Below, one piece after another: positions 9,726 through 21,012 of a stretch of 64,000 nucleotides of DNA. Made by a program: the position numbers and the translations under genes. Below the pieces are notes generated by a model. The model ran no database searches and was not told where the DNA came from. It was given only the letters and a program-made list of their open reading frames with translations. Origin of the DNA: Tatumella citrea (GTDB lineage Bacteria > Pseudomonadota > Gammaproteobacteria > Enterobacterales > Enterobacteriaceae); assembly GCF_002163585.1 (NCBI RefSeq), contig NZ_CP015579.1:1426001-1490000 (forward strand). Reading direction: 5' to 3'. How positions within the stretch are numbered: the first letter of the stretch is position 1; each line of letters opens with the position of its first letter.

Positions 9726-9906
9726 TATGCCAGGTTTTATATTTAAAATTCTGAATAAATACTGTTTAAAATACTGTCAAACCTTTTAATTTTGTGCCTG
9801 TTTTTTGGCCCGCCAGCAAAAAATGCTTTGCCATTTTTTGTTAATTGACTTTAATTTTGTTGGTGCCATTATTCGCCACAATTATTATTTTTTTGTGGTT
9901 ATGGCT

Positions 9907-11058
9907 ATGTCTGCATGGTCCCGTCCTGTCTTGCTTTTACTTTCCGGTTTATTGTTACTGACTATCGCGGTGGCGGTATTAAATACACTGGTACCATTAT
10001 GGTTGTCCCATGATCAGTTCGCTACCTGGCAGGTGGGCGTGGTGAGTTCTGCCTATTTTACAGGGAATCTGTTAGGAACAATCATTGCCGGGCGTGTAAT
10101 AAGAAGACTGGGCTTTAATCGTAGTTATTACATAGCCACCATCGTGTTTGCGATAGCTACCTGTGCACTGTTGGCCACTGGTGGTTTTCCCGGATGGACA
10201 GTCTGGCGTTTTCTGGCCGGGATCGGATGTGCACTGGTTTGGGTGGTGGTAGAAAGTGCCTTACTTTGTTCAGGTACGTTAAGTAACCGTGGACGGTTAC
10301 TGGCCGCCTATATGATTGTTTATTACGGCGCGACGGTCCTTGGGCAATTACTGGTGAGTTTTTTCCCGGACGATGTTGGTTATATGATCCCAATGCTGGT
10401 GATGTTTATTGTCGTGGCATTATTACCGTTGTTTTTTGCCCGCATCAGTACTCCACAAATGGCAGAAGAGGCCGGCACCCCAAAAATTCGCAATATGTTT
10501 ACCCGAAGCTCGTCACGTCTTGGGATTAACGGCTGTATTCTGTCTGGTATTGTGCTGGGATCTTTGTACGGCTTGCTGCCGTTATATCTTTCTCACCGGG
10601 GTATGAGTGACGCGAATGTAGGTTACTGGATGGCGTTGCTGGTCAGTGCTGCGATTCTTGGTCAGTGGCCGGTAGGAAGGTTGGCAGATCGTTTTGGCCG
10701 GCTGACTGTGCTGCGGGTGCAGGTTTTCATGGTCATCCTGGGCGCTGTCGCGATGTTATCTCAGCTGGCAATGGTTCCGGCATTGTTTGTGTTGGGCTGC
10801 TCCTGCTTCACTCTCTACCCAGTAGCAATGTCATGGGCATGTGAGAAGGTTGCTCATCATGAACTGATTGCAATGAATCAGGCACTATTGCTGAGTTATA
10901 CGGTGGGAAGTCTGGTTGGTCCGGGGATGATCTCACTGCTGATGGAACGTTATTCAGATAATGTTTTATTTACTATGATTGCTGCAGTGTCGTTCGTGTA
11001 TCTACTGATGCTGCTGCGTAAGGCCAATCATCAGACCACTCCGGTGGCACATGCCTGA
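9907..11058 (+). CDS. ycaD: MFS-type transporter YcaD
   Basis: This is a 12-helix major-facilitator-superfamily membrane protein of 383 residues, close to E. coli YcaD in length and sequence ([89 protein letters not shown]). The substrate is unknown. The start is taken at the ATG that aligns with the E. coli N-terminus (MSAWSRP); another ATG two codons earlier (9901) and a TTG far upstream are possible, and no strong ribosome site separates the two ATGs. It converges on pflA with a shared terminator. In E. coli ycaD also lies between serS and pflA, so this is the retained core gene of that interval. Confidence 0.93.
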   Translation: MSAWSRPVLLLLSGLLLLTIAVAVLNTLVPLWLSHDQFATWQVGVVSSAYFTGNLLGTIIAGRVIRRLGFNRSYYIATIVFAIATCALLATGGFPGWTVWRFLAGIGCALVWVVVESALLCSGTLSNRGRLLAAYMIVYYGATVLGQLLVSFFPDDVGYMIPMLVMFIVVALLPLFFARISTPQMAEEAGTPKIRNMFTRSSSRLGINGCILSGIVLGSLYGLLPLYLSHRGMSDANVGYWMALLVSAAILGQWPVGRLADRFGRLTVLRVQVFMVILGAVAMLSQLAMVPALFVLGCSCFTLYPVAMSWACEKVAHHELIAMNQALLLSYTVGSLVGPGMISLLMERYSDNVLFTMIAAVSFVYLLMLLRKANHQTTPVAHA

Positions 11059-11082
11059 TAATCTCGGATGAGTACAGTAAAC

Positions 11083-11107
11083 AAAAAGGGCCGCCAGGCC
11101 CTTTTTT
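11083..11107. terminator. Bidirectional terminator between ycaD and pflA
   Basis: GGGCC-GCCA-GGCCC is flanked by AAAAA on the left and TTTTTT on the right, so it can end transcripts from both convergent genes. Confidence 0.88.
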
Positions 11108-11122
11108 GATCGCTAAATTCAG

Positions 11123-11863
11123 TTAGTAGATAACTTTGTGCCCGTAACTGGCAAGAATAGTTTTTACCCGCTCCATGGTCTCTTTGGAAGGTGGTTTGAC
11201 TCCTTCCAGCTGATATTCTTCTCCCATTGCAGTCCATTTATGTTTACCAAGCTCATGATAGGGGAGTAACTCTATTTTCTCGATATTCTCCATTGGAGCA
11301 GTAAATTTTCCCAGCAGATGAGCTGATTCATCATCATCACTGTAGCCAGGTACTACCACATACCTTATCCAGGTACGCTTACCAATTTTATGCAGATGTT
11401 CGGCAAATTCCAGCATCCGGTGATTTGGTACGCCGGTGAGTTTCTGATGAATTTCATCATTGATTTGTTTCAGATCCAGCATCACCAGGTCGGTGACATC
11501 CAGTAATTCTGTTATCACAGAATCATAACGTCTCACAAAACCGTTAGTATCCAGACAGGTGTCGATACCAGCTTGCTTACAAGCCCTGAACCAGTCACGA
11601 ACAAATTCAGCCTGAAGAATGGCTTCACCGCCTGATGCGGTAACTCCACCGCCGGATGCAGAAATATAGTGGCGGTAGGCAAGCAAATCATTCATCAGTT
11701 CCGTAACAGTGACATCTTTACCGCCATGCAGATCCCATGTGTCGCGGTTATGACAATACAGGCAGCGCAATAAGCACCCCTGAAAAAAGACAATAAAACG
11801 AATTCCCGGACCGTCTACGGTGCCACAGGATTCAACGGAATGGATATGACCAGTGACTGACAT
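11123..11863 (-). CDS. pflA: Pyruvate formate-lyase 1-activating enzyme
   Basis: PflA is a radical-SAM enzyme that abstracts hydrogen from a glycine of PflB, switching it on under anaerobic conditions. The [4Fe-4S]-binding CX3CX2C motif is Cys30, Cys34, Cys37 ([12 protein letters not shown]). SAM-contact regions [14 protein letters not shown] and [11 protein letters not shown] are present. The 246-residue length equals the E. coli enzyme. An upstream in-frame ATG at 11896 is rejected, because the MSVTGHIHS start has GGAGGAA at ideal spacing and matches the family N-terminus. It lies downstream of pflB in the same direction, separated by about 140 bases that include a terminator. Confidence 0.97.
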   Translation of the reverse strand: MSVTGHIHSVESCGTVDGPGIRFIVFFQGCLLRCLYCHNRDTWDLHGGKDVTVTELMNDLLAYRHYISASGGGVTASGGEAILQAEFVRDWFRACKQAGIDTCLDTNGFVRRYDSVITELLDVTDLVMLDLKQINDEIHQKLTGVPNHRMLEFAEHLHKIGKRTWIRYVVVPGYSDDDESAHLLGKFTAPMENIEKIELLPYHELGKHKWTAMGEEYQLEGVKPPSKETMERVKTILASYGHKVIY

Positions 11864-11962
11864 GCGATGGTTCCTCCGGAGTGAGCTGCGATACAAACGC
11901 AGGCCGGGATTAGCAGGTATTCATACGTTGTCGTTAACTTCAGTATTGGCCAGTAAGACCAG

Positions 11963-11986
11963 AAAGGCTCCCGTCGGGAGCCTTTT
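11963..11986 (-). terminator. Hairpin terminator between pflB and pflA
   Basis: GGCTCCC/GGGAGCC is a 7-bp stem with a 3-base loop, flanked by AAA and TTTT. Read leftward it lies about 20 bases after the pflB stop and would reduce readthrough into pflA; it could also work rightward. Confidence 0.8.
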
Positions 11987-12002
11987 ATCTGAGCCGACAG
12001 TC

Positions 12003-14285
12003 TTAGATAGATTGAGTAAAGGTACGGGTAATAACATCCTGTTGCTGTTCTTTAGTCAGCGAGTTGAATCTGACCGCATAACCTGAAACACGAATAGTCA
12101 GCTGTGGGTATTTTTCCGGATTATCCATAGCTTCCAGCAGCATTTCACGGTTCATGACGTTAACATTCAGATGCTGTCCACCTTCAATATCTGCTTCATG
12201 ATGGAAATAACCGTCCATCAGACCTGCCAGGTTAGCCTTACGTACATCGTCATCTTTACCCAGTGCGTTAGGTACAATGGAGAAAGTATAAGAGATACCG
12301 TCTTTTGCATAGGCAAATGGCAGTTTTGCTACGGAGGTTAGTGAAGCAACCGCCCCTTTCTGATCACGTCCATGCATTGGGTTTGCCCCTGGACCAAACG
12401 GAGCACCGGCACGACGACCATCCGGAGTATTCCCTGTTTTTTTACCATATACCACGTTAGAAGTAATGGTCAGCACTGACTGGGTAGGAACGGCATTGCG
12501 ATAAGTTTTCAGTTTCTGAATTTTTTTCATAAACCGCTCAACCAGGTCACAGGCCAGGTCATCAACGCGTGAATCATTATTACCAAACTGTGGATATTCC
12601 CCTTCAATTTCGAAATCTATCGCCAGGCCATTTTCGTCGCGAACCGGTTTAACTTTTGCATATTTAATCGCTGACAGTGAGTCAGCAGCAACAGATAACC
12701 CGGCGATACCACAAGCCATGGTCCGGTAAACATCACGGTCATGCAGCGCCATCAGGGCAGCTTCATAACTGTATTTGTCATGCATATAGTGGATAACATT
12801 CAGTGCGGTGACATACTGTGTCGCCAGCCAGTCCATAAAGTGGTCCATCCGTGCCATAACTTTATCGAAGTCCAGGACTTCATCGGTCATTGGTGCTTCT
12901 TTAGGGCCTACCTGAATTTTGAGTTTCTCATCGACACCACCATTAATGGCATACAACATGGTTTTTGCCAGGTTGGCCCGGGCACCGAAGAACTGCATTT
13001 GTTTGCCGACGACCATTGGGCTGACACAACAGGCAATCGCATAGTCATCACTGCTAAAGTCAGGACGCATCAGATCATCATTTTCATACTGGATAGATGA
13101 AGTATCGATGGAGACTTTCGCCGCAAATTTTTTGAAGTTAAGAGGTAATTGTTCAGACCACAAAATGGTCATGTTTGGTTCTGGTGAAGGTCCCATGGTG
13201 TACAGAGTATTCAGGAACCGGAAAGTGCTTTTGGTCACCAGAGTACGCCCGTCCAGGCCCATACCGGCCAGTGATTCTGTTGCCCATATAGGATCTCCTG
13301 AGAACAGTTCATCATATTCCGGAGTACGCAGGAAACGAACCATACGAAGTTTCATTACCAGATGGTCTATCAGTTCCTGAGCATCGTCTTCACTGATTTT
13401 TCCGGCCTGCAAATCACGTTCGATATAGATATCCAGGAATGTGGATACGCGACCGAATGACATTGCCGCACCATTCTGTGATTTCACAGCAGCAAGATAA
13501 CCAAAGTAAGTCCATTGTACGGCTTCACGCGCATCAGTGGCAGGCTGAGAAATATCACAGCCATAGCGGCTGGCCATTTCTTTCATATCTTTAAGGGCCT
13601 GGTACTGATCGGCAATTTCTTCACGCAGACGAATGGTTTCTTCCAGCCCGTTCCCGTTTTCCAGATCACTTTGTAATGATCCAAACTGAGCCAGTTTATC
13701 TTTCATTAAAGCGTCAATACCGTAGAGCGCGACACGGCGGTAATCGCCGATAATACGGCCACGACCATAAGCATCAGGTAACCCGGTCAGAATCCCTGAT
13801 TTACGGCAGCGCATGATATCCGGGGTATAGACATCAAAGACGCCCTGGTTATGTGTTTTACGGTATTCAGTGAAGATTTTTTTGAGCGAAGGGTCCAGTT
13901 CACGGCCATAAACCTGACATGAACCTTCAACCATACGGATACCACCGTAAGGGATAAGTGCACGTTTCAGCGGAGCATCAGTTTGCAGACCGACAATTTT
14001 TTCGAGAGATTTATTAATATATCCGGCATCATGAGAAGTGATAGTTGAGGCCAGGTCAGTATCAAAATCAACCGGAGCATGAGTACGGTTTTCAATTTTG
14101 ATACCCTCCATCACTTTATCCCACAGTACAGTTGTCGCATCTGTTGCTGTACTCAGGAAGGCTTCATCGCCCTGATAAGGAGTATAGTTTTTCTGAATGA
14201 AATCGCGTACGTTCACGCTGTTCTGCCATTCTCCGGCAGTAAAACCCTGCCAGGCCTGGCTCATTTTTTCATTAAGTTCAGTCAT
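12003..14285 (-). CDS. pflB: Formate acetyltransferase (pyruvate formate-lyase)
   Basis: PflB converts pyruvate and CoA to acetyl-CoA and formate without oxygen, a key step of mixed-acid fermentation. The 760-residue length equals the E. coli enzyme. The two catalytic cysteines are in [13 protein letters not shown] (residues about 419-420 counting the initiator Met). The glycyl-radical site is Gly735 in [10 protein letters not shown], 25 residues from the C-terminus. The ATG is preceded by an AAGG-type ribosome site. It lies downstream of focA and upstream of pflA, the standard operon. Confidence 0.98.
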   Translation of the reverse strand: MTELNEKMSQAWQGFTAGEWQNSVNVRDFIQKNYTPYQGDEAFLSTATDATTVLWDKVMEGIKIENRTHAPVDFDTDLASTITSHDAGYINKSLEKIVGLQTDAPLKRALIPYGGIRMVEGSCQVYGRELDPSLKKIFTEYRKTHNQGVFDVYTPDIMRCRKSGILTGLPDAYGRGRIIGDYRRVALYGIDALMKDKLAQFGSLQSDLENGNGLEETIRLREEIADQYQALKDMKEMASRYGCDISQPATDAREAVQWTYFGYLAAVKSQNGAAMSFGRVSTFLDIYIERDLQAGKISEDDAQELIDHLVMKLRMVRFLRTPEYDELFSGDPIWATESLAGMGLDGRTLVTKSTFRFLNTLYTMGPSPEPNMTILWSEQLPLNFKKFAAKVSIDTSSIQYENDDLMRPDFSSDDYAIACCVSPMVVGKQMQFFGARANLAKTMLYAINGGVDEKLKIQVGPKEAPMTDEVLDFDKVMARMDHFMDWLATQYVTALNVIHYMHDKYSYEAALMALHDRDVYRTMACGIAGLSVAADSLSAIKYAKVKPVRDENGLAIDFEIEGEYPQFGNNDSRVDDLACDLVERFMKKIQKLKTYRNAVPTQSVLTITSNVVYGKKTGNTPDGRRAGAPFGPGANPMHGRDQKGAVASLTSVAKLPFAYAKDGISYTFSIVPNALGKDDDVRKANLAGLMDGYFHHEADIEGGQHLNVNVMNREMLLEAMDNPEKYPQLTIRVSGYAVRFNSLTKEQQQDVITRTFTQSI

Positions 14286-14376
14286 GATATACCTGCCTTG
14301 TTAAGTTGAATTCAGCATACAGCCGACAATGTTTTCGCCAGCCGGTACAAAATATGTTCAGTGCAGTATCGATAAA

Positions 14377-15237
14377 TTAATCTTCACTATTACCGTTACG
14401 CAAGTAAATAATCCAGTAAGTGAGTCCCACTAATAAACCACCACCGATAATATTGCCGAGAGTGACAGGGACCAGATTACTGCTAATAAACTGCCAGGGA
14501 GTCAGGGACGAAAACTGTTCTGCAGAAGTGCCGGCAAGTTGCCAGAAATCGGCAGAGGCGAAGTATTTGATCACAATACCCATTGGGATCATGAACATGT
14601 TCGCAATACTGTGTTCAAACCCACTCGATACAAACATGGTGACTGGCAAAATCATTGCCAGCGTTTTGTCTGCCAGCGAGCGTCCGGAGTAACTCATCCA
14701 AACCGCCAGACAGACCAGTAAATTCGCCAGTATTCCCAGGGTTACAGCTTCGGTGAATGTGTGATGCATTTTATGATCGGCAGTCTGTAAGACATTCAGT
14801 CCCCAGGCGCCATTCCCAGTCATATGTTCCCCGGAAAGCCAAATCAGGCCGACGAAAAACAGTGCGCCACATAAATTTCCCAGATAGACAATTACCCAAT
14901 GGCGTGTCAGTTGTCCCCAGCTAATGCGTCCGCTGGCTTTAGCCACCACAATCAATACTGTTGATGTGAATAAATCAGCGCCACATATCACCACCAGAAT
15001 CAGCCCCAGTGAAAAACAGAGACCGCCAATGAGTTTTGAAATACCAAATGGCAGTGATTCGGCACCTGTTGTAGCGGTGATATAGAAAGTGAAAGCTATT
15101 GAAATGAAAACACCGGCAGTTATCGCCAAAAAAAAGGTGGTTAATGGCGCTTTTGACGCTTTATACACCCCGGCATCTTCGGCAACTTTTGCCATAGCTG
15201 CGGGCATTAACAAATCAAAAGGATTGTCAGTTTTCAC
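14377..15237 (-). CDS. focA: Formate channel FocA
   Basis: FocA is the pentameric inner-membrane channel that exports and re-imports formate. The 286-residue protein has the FNT-family signatures KLIGGLCFSLGLILVVICGADLFTS and FEHSIANMFMIP. The gating residues Thr91 and His209 (E. coli numbering, the same positions here) are both present. The start is GTG, with GAGGG upstream; the N-terminus MKTDNPFDLL agrees with the family. It is the first gene of focA-pflB; the promoter region with an FNR-like site lies directly upstream. Confidence 0.97.
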   Translation of the reverse strand: MKTDNPFDLLMPAAMAKVAEDAGVYKASKAPLTTFFLAITAGVFISIAFTFYITATTGAESLPFGISKLIGGLCFSLGLILVVICGADLFTSTVLIVVAKASGRISWGQLTRHWVIVYLGNLCGALFFVGLIWLSGEHMTGNGAWGLNVLQTADHKMHHTFTEAVTLGILANLLVCLAVWMSYSGRSLADKTLAMILPVTMFVSSGFEHSIANMFMIPMGIVIKYFASADFWQLAGTSAEQFSSLTPWQFISSNLVPVTLGNIIGGGLLVGLTYWIIYLRNGNSED

Positions 15238-15503
15238 ACCAGACCCTCAGGTTTTTTTCTGTATACAGAGTACCAAACGGTATAACTCTCTAAGTTGACC
15301 TGGATCAGTTTTAACAGTGTGAGATAAGCCTGGTGGGCCGTGATTTATCAATTTTTAATGGTAAGGTTATGATATTTAAAGTTAAAATAATTTTTAATAT
15401 CTGCTTTTTTTTTTGATTTATGGCAGGGGGATGGCTAAGTTAATTATAACGATGGAAAGTGACATTTCAGTTAAAGAGAGTGGGGCATCAGGCTGAAAGG
15501 ATT
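15238..15503. other. focA promoter region
   Basis: About 265 bases between focA and the ycaO terminator hold no gene. By family knowledge this region carries several anaerobically induced promoters for focA-pflB. An FNR-like site is at 15295-15308 and a leftward -10 candidate TATACA at 15260-15265. A long T run at 15405-15414 lies in the AT-rich distal part. Confidence 0.5.
15295..15308 (-). promoter_or_regulatory. FNR-like operator upstream of focA
   Basis: TTGAC-CTGG-ATCAG matches the FNR consensus TTGAT-N4-ATCAA at eight of ten positions. Its centre is about 64 bases before the focA GTG, and about 40-48 bases upstream of a start point implied by the -10 candidate TATACA (15260-15265). This is the usual place for an activating FNR site. 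Confidence 0.5.
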
Positions 15504-15533
15504 ACAAAAAAAACGCCGGATCACCGGCGTTTT
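15504..15533 (-). terminator. Terminator of ycaO
   Basis: A 9-bp stem AAACGCCGG/CCGGCGTTT with loop ATCA is followed, read leftward, by a run of eight T. It lies 26 bases after the ycaO stop codon. Confidence 0.9.
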
Positions 15534-15558
15534 AAAATATTAATTTGTGAACCTTAGG

Positions 15559-17331
15559 CTAGCTGGTGCTTTTAGTCGCCCAGTACTGGCGTTTTGCTGC
15601 CTGAAGTTTCTCGTATGCTGCCAGCAGTGACTGGTGAGCAGGGAAAGCAGTAAGTTCCAAATCGACTTGATGCAATCCGTAGAAAGGTTCTTCACCACTA
15701 ATGGCCGCCGAGGCAGCCTGTACGGCATCACTGCCATACATCCGGTTAAACGCATTCAGGTATTCAGCCGGGGTGCGTTCCTCTTCCAGAGCCAGCAGCA
15801 GCAGGGTTTGCAGACAACGATAATAATTTGCCCGTTCTGCACTGAATACTGAGTTATTAAACTCGATAGTCCACTCGGTCCAGATGAGTGCCTGCTCGGT
15901 GTCACCACCCGCCAGCGCCAGCATTGCTTTTAGTTCGCCAACCCGCAGAGTTGACCAGCCATTATCTTTCCCGGTAGCAAGGCCCAGTAACTCACGGACA
16001 CGGGTGAAATCATCCAGACCTTCATCGTCCATCTGTGAGATGAGGTCAAGATAATCCTGAGCTTCCCACTCGCTTCCAGGCAGACTGAGGAAAGTTTCGC
16101 GGAAACCTGCTCCCATATTATTGTTAGCGAGTAACAGATCTTCCGCCGGGTAGATATCAGACATTCCGGGAACAATAATACGGCAGGCATAAACGCCCAG
16201 ATGCTCATAATCGGCAATATAGACTTCTTTATTTTCGGCACGGAAAATATCCATCAGTGTCGAAAATTCCTGACCAGTTGTCCCTGAGAATGACCAGTCT
16301 GCAAATGGATAGTCAGGAGTTTCTTTAAACATGTCCCATGAAATCAGACCACTGGAATCAATAAAATGAGTTTCCAGATTAGTGTGCTCTGCCACTTCTT
16401 CATCGTCAAAAGTAGGAGGAGTAAATACATCCAGGTCTTTCAGACTACGCCCTTGCAGTAATTCTGTAACCGTTCTCTCCAGGGCAACACCGAAATCAGG
16501 ATGCGCACCGAACGAAGCGAAGCAGGTCCCGTTTGACGGGTTAAACAGTACTACGCAGATAACCGGATAACGACCGCCTAATGACGCATCATATGCAAGG
16601 ATTGGGAAGCCTTCAGCTTCGAGTTGCTCGATGGCAGCAACCACACCAGGGTAGCGTGCCATTACAGCGTCAGGAATCGCGGGCAGACTAATAGATTCTG
16701 CAATAATCCGGTTCTTAATATAACGCTCAAAAACTTCAGAAAGCCCCTGTACCCGGGCTTCACTGGCGGTATTACCCGCAGACATTCCGTTGGAAACATA
16801 CAGGTTTCCAATAATGTTCATCGGAATGTAGACCACCTGATCATCTGACTGGCGGGTAAATGGTAGTGCACAGATACCACGATCATCATTACCGGATTGC
16901 AGATCAATCAGCAGGCTGGCACCCAGTACATTCTCAGGATCGTAAAAACTGCGCAGTTGTGGATCAAGTAAACCTTCCGGCAGATCGTCATCTTCGGTCA
17001 ACGGGAACCATTTCTCATTGGGATAATGGACAAAATCACCCGAAGAAATGCGGTTACCCAGCCAAAAATCAGCGAAGAAGTAGTTGGTGGATAAGCGCTC
17101 GAAATACTCACCTAAAGCAGAGGCTAACGCGGCTTTTTTGGTGGCTCCTTTGCCGTTAGTAAAGCACAGAGGGCAGTCGCGATCGCGGATATGCACGGAC
17201 CAGACGTTAGGTACCGGGTTCAGCCATGAGGCTTCTTCGATATTAAAGCCCAGAGCCTGAAGTTTAGTCTGGAACCGTGAAATCGAATCTTCCAGAGCGG
17301 CATCTTTGCCAGGTATAAATGTTTGCGTCAT
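15559..17331 (-). CDS. ycaO: YcaO protein, ribosomal protein S12 methylthiotransferase accessory factor
   Basis: This is the founding member of the YcaO superfamily (ATP-dependent backbone-activating enzymes). In E. coli it assists RimO in beta-methylthiolation of Asp88 of S12. The 590-residue protein has the N-terminal YcaO fold (GKGATKKAALASALGEYFERLSTNYFF, GMSAGNTASEARVQGLSEVFERY, the nucleotide-binding region) and a TPR-like C-terminal part (GELKAMLALAGGD, RANYYRCLQTLLLLAL). The start is MTQTFIPGKDAALEDS, matching E. coli; an upstream in-frame ATG (17379) would add 16 poorly conserved residues. The E. coli neighbour ycaP is missing between ycaO and serC. Confidence 0.96.
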   Translation of the reverse strand: MTQTFIPGKDAALEDSISRFQTKLQALGFNIEEASWLNPVPNVWSVHIRDRDCPLCFTNGKGATKKAALASALGEYFERLSTNYFFADFWLGNRISSGDFVHYPNEKWFPLTEDDDLPEGLLDPQLRSFYDPENVLGASLLIDLQSGNDDRGICALPFTRQSDDQVVYIPMNIIGNLYVSNGMSAGNTASEARVQGLSEVFERYIKNRIIAESISLPAIPDAVMARYPGVVAAIEQLEAEGFPILAYDASLGGRYPVICVVLFNPSNGTCFASFGAHPDFGVALERTVTELLQGRSLKDLDVFTPPTFDDEEVAEHTNLETHFIDSSGLISWDMFKETPDYPFADWSFSGTTGQEFSTLMDIFRAENKEVYIADYEHLGVYACRIIVPGMSDIYPAEDLLLANNNMGAGFRETFLSLPGSEWEAQDYLDLISQMDDEGLDDFTRVRELLGLATGKDNGWSTLRVGELKAMLALAGGDTEQALIWTEWTIEFNNSVFSAERANYYRCLQTLLLLALEEERTPAEYLNAFNRMYGSDAVQAASAAISGEEPFYGLHQVDLELTAFPAHQSLLAAYEKLQAAKRQYWATKSTS

Positions 17332-17629
17332 AGCGCCGCGTTCTCCCGGGGAGTAATAAACAGAGGGTTTGCTATGCATGATACGGATTTTATCGGTTTA
17401 CTGCTATCCGGCTGTGTGAAAATTACCTTCTGTTATCCCCTGGTGTTTGTAAGGGTTATCAACGGCAAAAAAAAGCTCTGAAGCATAAATAAGCAGGGAG
17501 AGTCAGGTGATTAGCCATTGATGAATAAAAATGTCGTTACGGGGAGATTAGTTATTGCAGCTGTTTTCCTGCAGTGATACAACCGATGGATATCCGATAA
17601 TCCTTTCGATGTAATCATGGTGAGTAGAA

Positions 17630-18715
17630 ATGACGCAGGTGTATAATTTTAGTTCTGGTCCGGCAATGTTGCCAACAGAAGTTCTTCGTCGTGCGCAGCA
17701 GGATCTGGTCAACTGGCAAGGACTGGGCACTTCAGTAATGGAGATCAGCCATCGTAGTAAAGAATTTATTCAGGTTGCCGAAACTGCTGAGCAGGATTTC
17801 CGTGATCTGTTAAAAATCCCGTCCAACTATAAAGTTCTGTTTTGTCATGGCGGTGGCCGTGGACAGTTTGCGGCGGTACCGGGAAATTTACTGGGCGATG
17901 CCAGCCATGCAGATTATGTCGATGGTGGTTACTGGGCGCATAGTGCCGTAAAAGAAGCTGAAAAATACTGCACACCAAACGTCATTGATATCAAGGTCAA
18001 TGAAGAAGGCAAAACAGCTCTGTTGCCAATGAGCCAATGGCAGCTTAACGATAATGCCGCTTACGTCCATTATTGTCCGAACGAAACTATCGATGGTACG
18101 GCGATTGATGAACAGCCGGATTTCGGTGATAAAATTGTGGTTGCCGATTTCTCGTCTACCATTCTGTCACAGCCAATTGATGTCAGCCGTTTCGGTGTCA
18201 TTTACGCTGGTGCGCAAAAAAATATCGGCCCGGCAGGTCTGACGCTGGTGATTGTGCGTGAAGATCTGTTAGGTAAAGCGCGTAAAGAACTGCCTTCAAT
18301 TCTGGACTACACCGTACTGGCCGAAAATAACTCGATGTTCAATACACCGCCGTCGTTTGCCTGGTATTTATCCGGACTGGTGTTCAGCTGGCTGAAAGAG
18401 CAGGGCGGCGTTGCGGCAATGGATAAACTGAACCAGCAGAAAGCCGACCTGTTGTACGGTACCATTGATCGCAGCGACTTCTATCGTAATAATGTAGCAG
18501 CCAGAAGCCGCTCACGGATGAATGTACCCTTCCAACTGGCAGATTCTGCGCTGGATAAAGTGTTCCTGGAAGAGTCTCTCAGCCAGGGACTGCATGCACT
18601 GAAAGGACACCGTGTTGTTGGCGGGATGCGTGCCTCAATCTACAATGCAATGCCTCTGGCTGGTGTTACTGCACTGACCGAATTCATGCAGGACTTTGAA
18701 CGCCGCCACGGCTAA
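17630..18715 (+). CDS. serC: Phosphoserine/phosphohydroxythreonine aminotransferase
   Basis: SerC is a PLP enzyme serving serine biosynthesis (3-phosphohydroxypyruvate to phosphoserine) and pyridoxine biosynthesis. The 361-residue protein carries [25 protein letters not shown], and the PLP-lysine region [13 protein letters not shown], ending [17 protein letters not shown]. It is transcribed with aroA across an attenuating hairpin, the classic serC-aroA operon that links serine, aromatic and pyridoxine routes. The 298 bases before it (to ycaO) hold its promoter; I see no clear operator. Confidence 0.98.
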   Translation: MTQVYNFSSGPAMLPTEVLRRAQQDLVNWQGLGTSVMEISHRSKEFIQVAETAEQDFRDLLKIPSNYKVLFCHGGGRGQFAAVPGNLLGDASHADYVDGGYWAHSAVKEAEKYCTPNVIDIKVNEEGKTALLPMSQWQLNDNAAYVHYCPNETIDGTAIDEQPDFGDKIVVADFSSTILSQPIDVSRFGVIYAGAQKNIGPAGLTLVIVREDLLGKARKELPSILDYTVLAENNSMFNTPPSFAWYLSGLVFSWLKEQGGVAAMDKLNQQKADLLYGTIDRSDFYRNNVAARSRSRMNVPFQLADSALDKVFLEESLSQGLHALKGHRVVGGMRASIYNAMPLAGVTALTEFMQDFERRHG

Positions 18716-18744
18716 ATCTGCAGGATTTTTAGGCTTTTCTGTTT

Positions 18745-18766
18745 ACCCCGTCACCGACGGGGTTTT
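18745..18766 (+). terminator. Attenuator hairpin between serC and aroA
   Basis: ACCCCGTC/GACGGGGT is an 8-bp stem with loop ACC, followed by TTTTC, 30 bases after the serC stop and 27 bases before the aroA start. Partial termination here would set the serC:aroA ratio. Confidence 0.82.
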
Positions 18767-18792
18767 CATCTTTGATAAAGAGTGATTTTTAC

Positions 18793-20076
18793 ATGCCGGA
18801 TTCTCTGACCTTACAACCTGTAGCCCATATCGACGGTACGGTAAATTTACCCGGCTCGAAAAGTGTGTCCAACCGCGCCCTGTTGCTGGCTGCGATGGCC
18901 AGGGGAACTACCCGTCTGACCAACCTGCTGGACAGCGATGACATCAGACATATGCTGAATGGCTTAACCCTGCTGGGTATCGACTATTCATTATCTGAAG
19001 ATCGTACTGAATGCGTAGTGACCGGAATCGGCGGACCATTACATGCATCAGCACCTGTTGAACTTTTTCTTGGTAACGCAGGCACTGCCATGCGTCCACT
19101 GGCTGCCGCACTGAGCCTGGCGGAGAATGATATTGTTCTCACCGGTGAACCGCGTATGAAAGAACGGCCTATTGGTCATCTGGTCGATGCGCTTCGCCAG
19201 GGCGGAGCTGATATCAGTTATCTGGAAAATGAGGATTATCCTCCATTACGTCTGAAAGGCGGATTCCGGGGCGGGGTCATCAGCGTTGATGGTAGCGTCT
19301 CGAGTCAGTTCCTTACCGCGTTGCTGATGACCGCGCCTTTAGCCAGTGAGCAGACAACTATCACAATTAAAGGTGATCTGGTTTCTAAGCCGTATATTGA
19401 TATCACTCTCAATCTGATGAAGTGTTTTGGTATTGATGTTGAAAACCAGCAATATCAGACGTTTGTGATTCAGGGCGGGCAGCAGTATCAGTCACCTGGT
19501 CATTACCTGGTCGAAGGAGATGCCTCTTCAGCCTCTTATTTCCTGGCGGCCGCAGCTATTAAAGGCGGTACGGTTCGGGTGACCGGTATTGGTCGTAACA
19601 GTGTTCAGGGCGATATCCGTTTTGCTGATGTACTGGAAAAAATGGGCGCTGTTATCGAGTGGGGAGATGATTATATTTCCTGTCGTCGGGGTACTCTCAA
19701 GGCGATAGAGATGGATATGAACCATATTCCTGATGCGGCGATGACTATTGCTACTACAGCTCTGTTTGCCGAAGGCACCACGCTGATGACCAACATTTAC
19801 AACTGGCGGGTGAAAGAGACTGACCGGTTGGCAGCTATGGCAGCAGAATTGCGTAAAGTAGGGGCAACTGTCGAAGAAGGACATGATTTTATTCGTATCA
19901 CTCCGGCACAAACGCTGAAGCATGCCGAAATTGAAACTTATAATGATCACCGTATCGCCATGTGTTTCTCACTGGTAGCTTTATCTGATACGCCGGTCAC
20001 TATTCTTGATCCAGGATGTACTGCGAAAACATTCCCTGACTATTTCCGTCAGTTGGCAGCAATCAGCCACGATTAA
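18793..20076 (+). CDS. aroA: 3-phosphoshikimate 1-carboxyvinyltransferase (EPSP synthase)
   Basis: AroA catalyses the sixth step of the shikimate pathway, joining PEP to shikimate-3-phosphate. The 427-residue class I enzyme has [36 protein letters not shown] (PEP/glyphosate site with the usual Gly and Pro), [32 protein letters not shown] and [14 protein letters not shown]. The sequence looks like the ordinary glyphosate-sensitive form. The ATG at 18793 is chosen over a TTG at 18772 because it follows an AAGAG ribosome site and matches the E. coli N-terminus. Confidence 0.98.
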   Translation: MPDSLTLQPVAHIDGTVNLPGSKSVSNRALLLAAMARGTTRLTNLLDSDDIRHMLNGLTLLGIDYSLSEDRTECVVTGIGGPLHASAPVELFLGNAGTAMRPLAAALSLAENDIVLTGEPRMKERPIGHLVDALRQGGADISYLENEDYPPLRLKGGFRGGVISVDGSVSSQFLTALLMTAPLASEQTTITIKGDLVSKPYIDITLNLMKCFGIDVENQQYQTFVIQGGQQYQSPGHYLVEGDASSASYFLAAAAIKGGTVRVTGIGRNSVQGDIRFADVLEKMGAVIEWGDDYISCRRGTLKAIEMDMNHIPDAAMTIATTALFAEGTTLMTNIYNWRVKETDRLAAMAAELRKVGATVEEGHDFIRITPAQTLKHAEIETYNDHRIAMCFSLVALSDTPVTILDPGCTAKTFPDYFRQLAAISHD

Positions 20077-20285
20077 TCTGACGATCCGCTATTTTCTGGT
20101 CTATGGTTAGTGTGTGGGAGTGCCGGTATGATTTCATACCGGCATTTCCTGGTTTAGCGTAAAGTTCTGTTTTTTTGACCTGCTGGTGGCATAAGTCACT
20201 GCTACTTCCCGCGGGAGAGGGTATACTTAACGCCAGTGGCGTATTTCTATGCCTGAAATCCAGAGCAGCGATGAAGGAGAGATTA

Positions 20286-20969
20286 ATGACAATGGTGCCG
20301 GTAATTACTATTGACGGTCCAAGCGGGGCCGGGAAAGGCACTCTGTGCAAAGCAATCGCTGAACAACTGCAATGGCATTTACTGGATTCCGGGGCAATTT
20401 ATCGGGTGCTCGCGCTGGCGGCTTTACATCACCATGTCGATATCAGTTCAGAAGAAGCTCTGGTACCGATTGCAGCACATTTAGATGTGCGCTTTGTTCC
20501 TGCCAGGGATGAGATGCAGGTGATTCTGGAAGGCGAAGAGGTCACTCATGAAATCCGGAGTCAGGAAGTGAGTAATACAGCGTCAAAAGTTGCCGCTTTC
20601 CCCCGGGTACGTGAAGCGTTGTTACGTCGTCAGCGTGCTTTCAAAGAAGCTCCGGGATTGATTGCTGATGGCCGGGATATGGGGACAGTAGTGTTTCCGG
20701 AAGCCGCGGTTAAAATTTTTCTTGATGCCAGTGCAGAAGAAAGAGCTCAGCGACGTATGCTACAGTTGCAGGAAAAGGGCTTTAGTGTTAACTTTGAGCG
20801 CCTTTTATCTGAGATAAAAGAGCGTGATGACCGGGATCGTAATCGTGCTGTAGCACCATTGGTGCCTGCTACTGATGCGCTGGTCATTGATTCGACCGGA
20901 ATGACTATTGAGCAAGTGATTGATATGTCACTGGAATATGCCAGGTCACGGTTGGAAGAACTCCGATAA
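20286..20969 (+). CDS. cmk: Cytidylate kinase
   Basis: Cmk phosphorylates CMP and dCMP to the diphosphates. The 227-residue protein has P-loop GPSGAGKGT near the N-terminus, [36 protein letters not shown] and the lid region [16 protein letters not shown]. The start is the ATG preceded by AAGGAGAG; farther upstream in-frame starts add unrelated residues. It lies directly before rpsA, as in E. coli, where cmk transcripts contribute to rpsA expression. Confidence 0.97.
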   Translation: MTMVPVITIDGPSGAGKGTLCKAIAEQLQWHLLDSGAIYRVLALAALHHHVDISSEEALVPIAAHLDVRFVPARDEMQVILEGEEVTHEIRSQEVSNTASKVAAFPRVREALLRRQRAFKEAPGLIADGRDMGTVVFPEAAVKIFLDASAEERAQRRMLQLQEKGFSVNFERLLSEIKERDDRDRNRAVAPLVPATDALVIDSTGMTIEQVIDMSLEYARSRLEELR

Positions 20970-21012
20970 CTGCAACGCAAATTATCGGCCGAATGCTATA
21001 CCCTCGTTCCAT

